A stretch of 64,000 nucleotides of DNA from Caldilineaceae bacterium. GTDB lineage: Bacteria; Chloroflexota; Anaerolineae; Caldilineales; Caldilineaceae. Below, one piece after another: positions 59,632-64,000 of the stretch. The notes under the pieces were generated by a model. The model was not told the DNA's origin and did no database searches. It saw only the letters and a list, made by a program, of their open reading frames with translations. The stretch is from NCBI GenBank assembly GCA_022842065.1, contig JALHQH010000015.1, forward strand, positions 1 through 64,000, read 5' to 3'. The position numbers were made by a program, and so were the translations under genes. The first letter of the stretch is position 1; each line of letters opens with the position of its first letter.

Positions 59632-60450
59632 CTAAACCGTCGCCACAATAAACAACCGCCGAAAGGGATACAACGTTTGGCCATTGGCACGGACAGGGTA
59701 GGCTGTCCGCAGCCGCTGCTTGTATACCGCCAGAAATTGCGCTCGTTCTTCGTCGCCAAGACCATTCAGGATCGGCCGCAGTCCGGTCGCTTTCACCCAT
59801 TCGAGCACAGGGTCTTCGCCGGCCAGAATTTGCAGATACTCGGTCTCCCAAATATCCACATTGGTGCAGATCCCTTCTAACAGATCATAGTAGACCCCCG
59901 CCGCTTCGACCCACTTGCGCCCAACGGCCTGGCGCAGTTCGGTCGTGCCGAGTTCTTGCCCATCGGTGCCGCCAGTAGCCAATGTCTCGCGCATCAGTTG
60001 GTGTGATACCATGTCCCAACTGAGCGGCATCTGCACGGCGAGGCAACCACCTGGTTGCAATGCGCCGGCCAAACGCGGGAAGAGATCCTGATGGTCGGTC
60101 ACCCATTGTAACGTTGCGTTCGAGTAGATCAAGTCCGGTGCGGCGCTGGGCGACCACTGCTGCAGATCTGCTTCGAGCCATTCAATCGTGCTTGGTTCAG
60201 CGCTTGCTTTCGTCAACATTTCCGGCGAGTTGTCGAGTCCGTAGACCTTTGCCGCGGGCCAGCGCTCGGCAAGTAGGCGCGTGATTTGTCCTGTCCCACA
60301 GCCGAGGTCATAAATGACTTGCGGATCGGCGAGCGGAATGCGCTCCAGCAGTTCCAGCGCCGGGCGTAGCCGGTGATCGGCAAATTTGAGATATTGGTTG
60401 GGATCCCAGTGGCGGCCGGCCAGGCGGCCTTGGTGAATTTGGGTTGACAT
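59632..60450 (-). CDS. tam: Trans-aconitate 2-methyltransferase-like SAM methyltransferase
   Basis: 272 aa. Class I methyltransferase with the SAM motif IYDLGCGTGQITRLLAERWP, VYGLDNSPEML, and DLIYSNATLQWVTDH; the start HWDPNQYLKFADHRLRPALE is characteristic of Tam. Tam methylates trans-aconitate, a by-product that inhibits aconitase. Length matches (about 250-260 for E. coli Tam). Single gene, cytoplasmic. Assignment within the family is by motif only. Confidence 0.82.
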   Translation of the reverse strand: MSTQIHQGRLAGRHWDPNQYLKFADHRLRPALELLERIPLADPQVIYDLGCGTGQITRLLAERWPAAKVYGLDNSPEMLTKASAEPSTIEWLEADLQQWSPSAAPDLIYSNATLQWVTDHQDLFPRLAGALQPGGCLAVQMPLSWDMVSHQLMRETLATGGTDGQELGTTELRQAVGRKWVEAAGVYYDLLEGICTNVDIWETEYLQILAGEDPVLEWVKATGLRPILNGLGDEERAQFLAVYKQRLRTAYPVRANGQTLYPFRRLFIVATV

Positions 60451-60551
60451 GTTGTTTCCTTCCGTTGATCTCTGCCTACGTACGATTTGATGGTCATCTC
60501 TCCATTATAACCGATCTTGGCCCGATGGCTGGAGTCGGCGCGAAAGGAGGG

Positions 60552-60653
60552 GAGCATCTCCGTTTGGGGGCAAGTTTCAAATGCTCAGGAGGGCACCCTC
60601 TGGGCGCCCTCCTGAGCGGGGCTGCGTAATTCTGCCCCCAAACGGAGATGCTC
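60552..60653. repeat. 102-bp nested palindromic element
   Basis: Outer 21-bp perfect arms (GAGCATCTCCGTTTGGGGGC.. at 60552-60572 and 60633-60653) and an inner GCTCAGGAGGGC/GCCCTCCTGAGC hairpin. MITE-like; no target duplication was obvious. Confidence 0.75.
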
Positions 60654-61147
60654 TCCGAATGGAGACGGAAATTTGGAAAGATTTGTGAGCAATGACCACT
60701 TCTGTCATGGCAAGAGCTGACCAATGGGTGGTTAACCAACTAGTTTTGTGATAATTGTGCGTATTGGACAAAATTGTTTGGGCATTATGACTGATTTCAT
60801 TTTGTCCTCGTTGAATTTTGTCAACAAAGGCGCTAGATTGGGTCACCTAGCGACCAAATTTATGCAAGTTGTGCAAATGATCGCCTCATGATATAGTCAT
60901 CCCAGCGCTAGCCCTGCTGGCTAGCTCGCTCTTGTTGCGAAACGCGATTTCTACCGCCAAGGCCCTTTCGTAACAGCAACTAGCTAGCTCAAATGTTGCA
61001 CAAACGCTTGAGGGTGTGGCCATATAACCCCCCGTTACTTTCCGTCTTTGTGATCCGCTGATGGTTGCCAAGCCATTCGCGATGGGCTGAAGAGCAGACA
61101 ATTCTCGTTTCAAATCAATGGGAGTTTAGTGATAAAAGGAGTTATCG
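60654..61147. promoter_or_regulatory. Upstream region of the sugar ABC operon
   Basis: About 490 bases without a gene. TTGTGCAA (60869-60876) and its complement TTGCACAA (60996-61003) could be a pair of operator half-sites for a LacI-type regulator, but this is weak. AAAAGGAG precedes the binding-protein ATG. Confidence 0.3.
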
Positions 61148-62482
61148 ATGCAATCGTATAATCTTACCCGCCGCAATTTTTTGCAGTTGACCGCGCTTGC
61201 GACCGGCGGTGCTTTATTGGCCGCTTGTACACCCGCACAGCCTACCGCTTCGGATGCCGCGCCCGCCGCCGAAAAAGTCACCATTCGCTGGCAAGATTGG
61301 CCGGATTGGGAGCCGGGCATGACGCAGTTGAATGCCTTACTGGCCGAGCATCTGCCCGATGTCACGGTCGAATTTGAGCCGCTGAGTGAAGGCTTTGAGG
61401 ACAAGACCTTGACCATGATGGTCGCCGGCACCGCGCCGGATGTAATGACGGCGTGGGGTGCGATTTTCCGTAAATGGACCGAAAAAGGGCAACTGCTTGA
61501 TCTGCAACCCTTTGTCGATAGCTCCTTGTCCGACGAGCAACTCAAGGATTTTCACCAGTGGCAATGGGCCGGCATGGTCGCCCCAGATACGCAGATTCGT
61601 TTTGCCATGCCCTACTATGTCAATGTAATCATGATGCTCTATAACAAGGATGCCTTTGACGAAGCCGGGGTGGCCTATCCCACCGCCGAGCTGGATCATA
61701 GCGGCTATGCCGAGATGTTGAGCCAAGTGACCAAAAAAGAGGGCGATGAAATCGTGCGCTGGGGTGGTTCATTGGCCGCCGAGGCCTATGACCGCTTCCA
61801 GATCCATGTGCAAGCTTTTGGTGGCCATGTTGCTAATCCCGATGATTGGACCGAGTGTGTGTTGGACAGCCCCGAAGCGCAAGATGCCTTGGAATGGATG
61901 CGCGTGCGCCTGTGGGATGAAAATACGGTTGCGCAGCCCCTCCAGGCCGAAAGCCGCGGCGGCGGCCAGATGTGGCCAACCGGGCTGCTTGCCACGCAAG
62001 AGACCGGCATGGGCGGGCTCGCTTTTTATGCCAAAGAATCTAAGTTCAACTGGGCGATGACCCATCTGCCCAAAGGGCCTGCCCGTCGCGCCACGCTGGG
62101 CACCACCGACGGGTGGGCGATCTATAAAGGATCGCCAGCCCCCGATGCCGCCTGGGAGTTGATGCAGTTTCTCGTCAGCGATGACCTGCAAAATCTGATG
62201 ACCGCGACCTGGGGTGGGATTCCCAACCGGATTTCCCTCTTCCCGAACTGGAAGGCAACCGTGATCAGCAACTTCCCGGTGACCGAAAATGCCAACCTGG
62301 ACACGGTGTTGGAGGCGCTGCAAGAGGGCTATCCGATGTTGACCGAGGAATTCAAGAAGCAGGCTGAATCGCAAGTCCTGATCGACGCCGCCCTACAACA
62401 GGTTTTCCAAGTGGGCGATACCCCTGTCTCAATTTTTCAAGAGGTCGCCCAACAGGTGACGGCCTTGAATCGCGAAGCATAA
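61148..62482 (+). CDS. Sugar ABC transporter substrate-binding lipoprotein (SBP family 1)
   Basis: 444 aa. The signal region TRRNFLQLTALATGGALLAAC combines a twin-Arg motif with a lipobox, suggesting Tat export of a lipoprotein. Family-1 features: VTIRWQDWPDWE, GTAPDVMTAWGAIFRKW, YYVNVIMMLYNKDAFDEAGV, and the late GTTDGWAIYKGSPAPDAAWE. Binds a carbohydrate (ligand unknown) outside the membrane and delivers it to the two permeases encoded downstream. No ATPase gene is in the window. Confidence 0.92.
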   Translation: MQSYNLTRRNFLQLTALATGGALLAACTPAQPTASDAAPAAEKVTIRWQDWPDWEPGMTQLNALLAEHLPDVTVEFEPLSEGFEDKTLTMMVAGTAPDVMTAWGAIFRKWTEKGQLLDLQPFVDSSLSDEQLKDFHQWQWAGMVAPDTQIRFAMPYYVNVIMMLYNKDAFDEAGVAYPTAELDHSGYAEMLSQVTKKEGDEIVRWGGSLAAEAYDRFQIHVQAFGGHVANPDDWTECVLDSPEAQDALEWMRVRLWDENTVAQPLQAESRGGGQMWPTGLLATQETGMGGLAFYAKESKFNWAMTHLPKGPARRATLGTTDGWAIYKGSPAPDAAWELMQFLVSDDLQNLMTATWGGIPNRISLFPNWKATVISNFPVTENANLDTVLEALQEGYPMLTEEFKKQAESQVLIDAALQQVFQVGDTPVSIFQEVAQQVTALNREA

Positions 62483-62497
62483 GTTTTGACAAGGGAC

Positions 62498-62572
62498 GAC
62501 GGACGCCCACCACCCGACAACCTATGGCTTCGGCAGGCTCAGCCGACGGTTGTCGGGTGGTGGGCGTCCGTC
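62498..62572. repeat. 25-bp-arm hairpin between binding protein and permease
   Basis: Arms GACGGACGCCCACCACCCGA... (62498-62522) and complement (62548-62572). The loop holds GGCTTCGGCAGGCTCAGCC, a variant of the family core. It lies 16 nt after the binding-protein stop and creates a spurious in-frame upstream start (62486) for the permease. Confidence 0.88.
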
Positions 62573-62590
62573 ATCAAAAAAACAACCACT

Positions 62591-63538
62591 ATGATGAAAC
62601 AAACGTTACCTGCGCTGCCACAAAGTCGCCCCATCACGCGGCGTTGGCGGCTTTCACAAAGGACACAGGAAGAGATCGCCGGCTATCTCTTTATCATGCC
62701 CTGGCTGATTGGCTTTCTGATCTTCACCGCCGGCACGATGATCTTCTCTTTTGGCCTGACCTTTTATAAGGCCGACTTGCTGACTGAAGCCAAGTTTATT
62801 GGCTTTGGCAATGTGATCAAGTTAGCCAAAGACCCGCTCTTCTACAAAAGCCTCTGGGTCACCAGTTACTACACCTTCTTTACGGTGCCGCTGAGTATCA
62901 GCTTGGGCTTAGCCATTGCCATCGGGCTGAACCAAAAGTTGCCGATCCGTTCGCTCTGGCGCGCCTTTTATTATATGCCGTCGCTGGTCTCGGGGCTGGC
63001 GGTCGCTATTTTGTGGACCTGGGTCTTTAACCCCGACATTGGGTTGCTCAATCAAAGCCTGAAACTGATCGGGATTGAAGGGCCACGTTGGCTTTTTTCG
63101 GAAAGCTGGGCGATGCCCGCCTTTGTGATCATGGGGCTTTGGAGCAGTGGGTCGAATATGCTCCTCTATCTCGGCGGCCTGCAAAGCATCCCCACCCCCC
63201 TTTATGAAGCCGCCAAGATCGACGGGGCCAACGGTTGGCAGCGCTTCTGGAAGATCACCTTGCCGCTGCTCTCGCCGACGATCTTTTTTAGCCTGATCAC
63301 CGCGATCATCGGTTCCTTTCAGGTCTTTACCCAGGCATTGGTGATGACCGAAGGTGGGCCCAATTTTGCCACGTTGACCATGGTGCTCTATCTCTATCGC
63401 ACCGGCTTTCAGCAGTTGAATTTTGGCTATGCCTCGACCTTGGCCTGGGCGTTGACGGTGATTATTTTGGCCTTTACCCTCTTAACCCTGCGCAGTTCGG
63501 CCCTGTGGGTCTACTATGAAGGGGAACTGAAAAGATAA
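62591..63538 (+). CDS. Sugar ABC permease (MalF/UgpA type)
   Basis: 315 aa from ATG 62591 (62594 is equivalent). Six helices starting IAGYLFIMPWLIGFLIFTAG; EAA loop IPTPLYEAAKIDGANGWQRF, then ITLPLLSPTIFF, all typical of carbohydrate permeases. The longer frame from 62486 is translated hairpin and rejected. Second gene of the operon. Confidence 0.92.
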   Translation: MMKQTLPALPQSRPITRRWRLSQRTQEEIAGYLFIMPWLIGFLIFTAGTMIFSFGLTFYKADLLTEAKFIGFGNVIKLAKDPLFYKSLWVTSYYTFFTVPLSISLGLAIAIGLNQKLPIRSLWRAFYYMPSLVSGLAVAILWTWVFNPDIGLLNQSLKLIGIEGPRWLFSESWAMPAFVIMGLWSSGSNMLLYLGGLQSIPTPLYEAAKIDGANGWQRFWKITLPLLSPTIFFSLITAIIGSFQVFTQALVMTEGGPNFATLTMVLYLYRTGFQQLNFGYASTLAWALTVIILAFTLLTLRSSALWVYYEGELKR

Positions 63539-63541
63539 ACG

Positions 63542-64000
63542 ATGGCAACTGGTGACATGGCTTCTTTAACTAGTAAACCCCCTCTGCAACCAACGGCGCA
63601 CGCTCGCCGACCAAGTCCGCGCCGTTGGTTGCAGACATCGTTCACGCTGATCCTGGTGGCGCTTGGCTCGGTGATCTTTGTGATTCCCTTTTTCTGGATG
63701 ATCTCGACCTCGGTCAAATCGACCGAACTTGTCTATCTATTTCCCCCGGTTTGGATTCCTGCGGAACTGCACTGGGAGAATTATACCGAAGCGTGGCGGC
63801 GCGTGCCCTTTGTAACTTTTTACAGCAACACAGTCGTGATCGTTCTCGCTAACTTGGTTGGGACGCTCCTTTCCAGCTCGCTGGTGGGCTATGGCTTTGC
63901 GCGGCTGCGTTTTCGCGGGCGCGATTTTCTCTTTCTCGTGCTACTCAGCACCATGATGCTGCCCAGCCAGGTGACGCTGATTCCCAATTATTTCATCTTC
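63542..64000 (+). CDS. Sugar ABC permease (MalG/UgpE type), partial at window end
   Basis: First 153 codons of the second permease, starting 3 nt after the stop of the first. TM1 FTLILVALGSVIFVIPFFWM, then the typical ISTSVKSTELVYLFPPVWIP and GYGFARLRFRGRDFLFLVLL. The cytoplasmic N-terminus contains an in-frame hairpin (arms 63584-63599 and 63619-63634, CTGCAACCAACGGCGC) encoding LQPTAHARRPSPRRWLQ. The EAA loop lies beyond the window. Confidence 0.9.
   Translation, partial: MATGDMASLTSKPPLQPTAHARRPSPRRWLQTSFTLILVALGSVIFVIPFFWMISTSVKSTELVYLFPPVWIPAELHWENYTEAWRRVPFVTFYSNTVVIVLANLVGTLLSSSLVGYGFARLRFRGRDFLFLVLLSTMMLPSQVTLIPNYFIF
63584..63634. repeat. Hairpin inside the second sugar permease gene
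   Basis: 16-bp perfect arms, 19-base loop, total 51 nt (a multiple of three), located between a typical Met start and TM1 and preserving the frame. Confidence 0.8.

Noticed and set aside
1..64000. CRISPR arrays, tRNA and rRNA genes
   Set aside because: No regularly spaced repeats of CRISPR type and no cloverleaf or rRNA-like segment was found by eye; a covariance-model scan would be needed to exclude small RNAs.

Overview
The window looks like a chromosomal segment of a filamentous-type Chloroflexota bacterium (Caldilineae/Anaerolineae-like is my best guess). The reasons are inference from gene content: large secreted proteins ending in a YLP-type C-terminus, a BTAD regulator, DUF4058, an amphi-Trp protein, MlrC, and a very high density of small palindromic repeats. 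No rRNA, tRNA or CRISPR array was recognised.

Layout. 1-2,000: decayed accessory DNA (frame-broken LuxR-type regulator; 5'-truncated replication initiator with a DnaA-N-like tail). 2,000-5,100: PhyH-type oxygenase, chained palindromic repeats, MlrC peptidase, amphi-Trp protein. 5,300-17,350: accessory island with a phosphotransferase, a 2OG oxygenase, a JAMM-protease pair, a second amphi-Trp copy, a truncated esterase, a HigB/HigA-ImmA toxin-antitoxin pair, and two truncated defence genes lying back to back. A roughly 200-bp repeat recurs three times here. 17,600-24,300: sulfur/electron-transfer module (octaheme tetrathionate-reductase-like cytochrome, heptaheme-cytochrome b fusion, two YeeE/YedE transporters). 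24,300-30,100: RTX-like secreted protein, hybrid cluster protein, LspA, VOC, flavoprotein, DUF4058, DoxX. 30,100-36,700: oligopeptide ABC operon. 37,300-42,300: large secreted CAP/Calx-beta protein, YqeY, aminotransferase. 42,500-54,000: class II lanthipeptide operon (precursor, GNAT, prolyl oligopeptidase, LanM, LanT) downstream of an NHL-repeat surface protein. 54,300-55,800: divergent SARP-like regulator carrying a C-terminal EF-hand domain. 55,900-59,400: PIN toxin-antitoxin pair with a decayed partial duplicate, and an XRE-ImmA two-gene unit. 59,600-64,000: trans-aconitate-type methyltransferase and the start of a sugar ABC operon.

The strongest candidate for an undescribed system is 42.5-55.8 kb. 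It holds an NHLP-leader lanthipeptide made by a LanM with the Cys-Cys-Gly zinc motif, with a tandem-GNAT protein and a prolyl oligopeptidase in the same operon. The operon faces a BTAD activator fused to a calerythrin-like calcium-binding domain, and the divergent promoter region contains an 11-bp-period direct repeat of the kind SARP proteins bind. A second theme is palindromic mini-elements, several of which sit in frame inside protein-coding genes.
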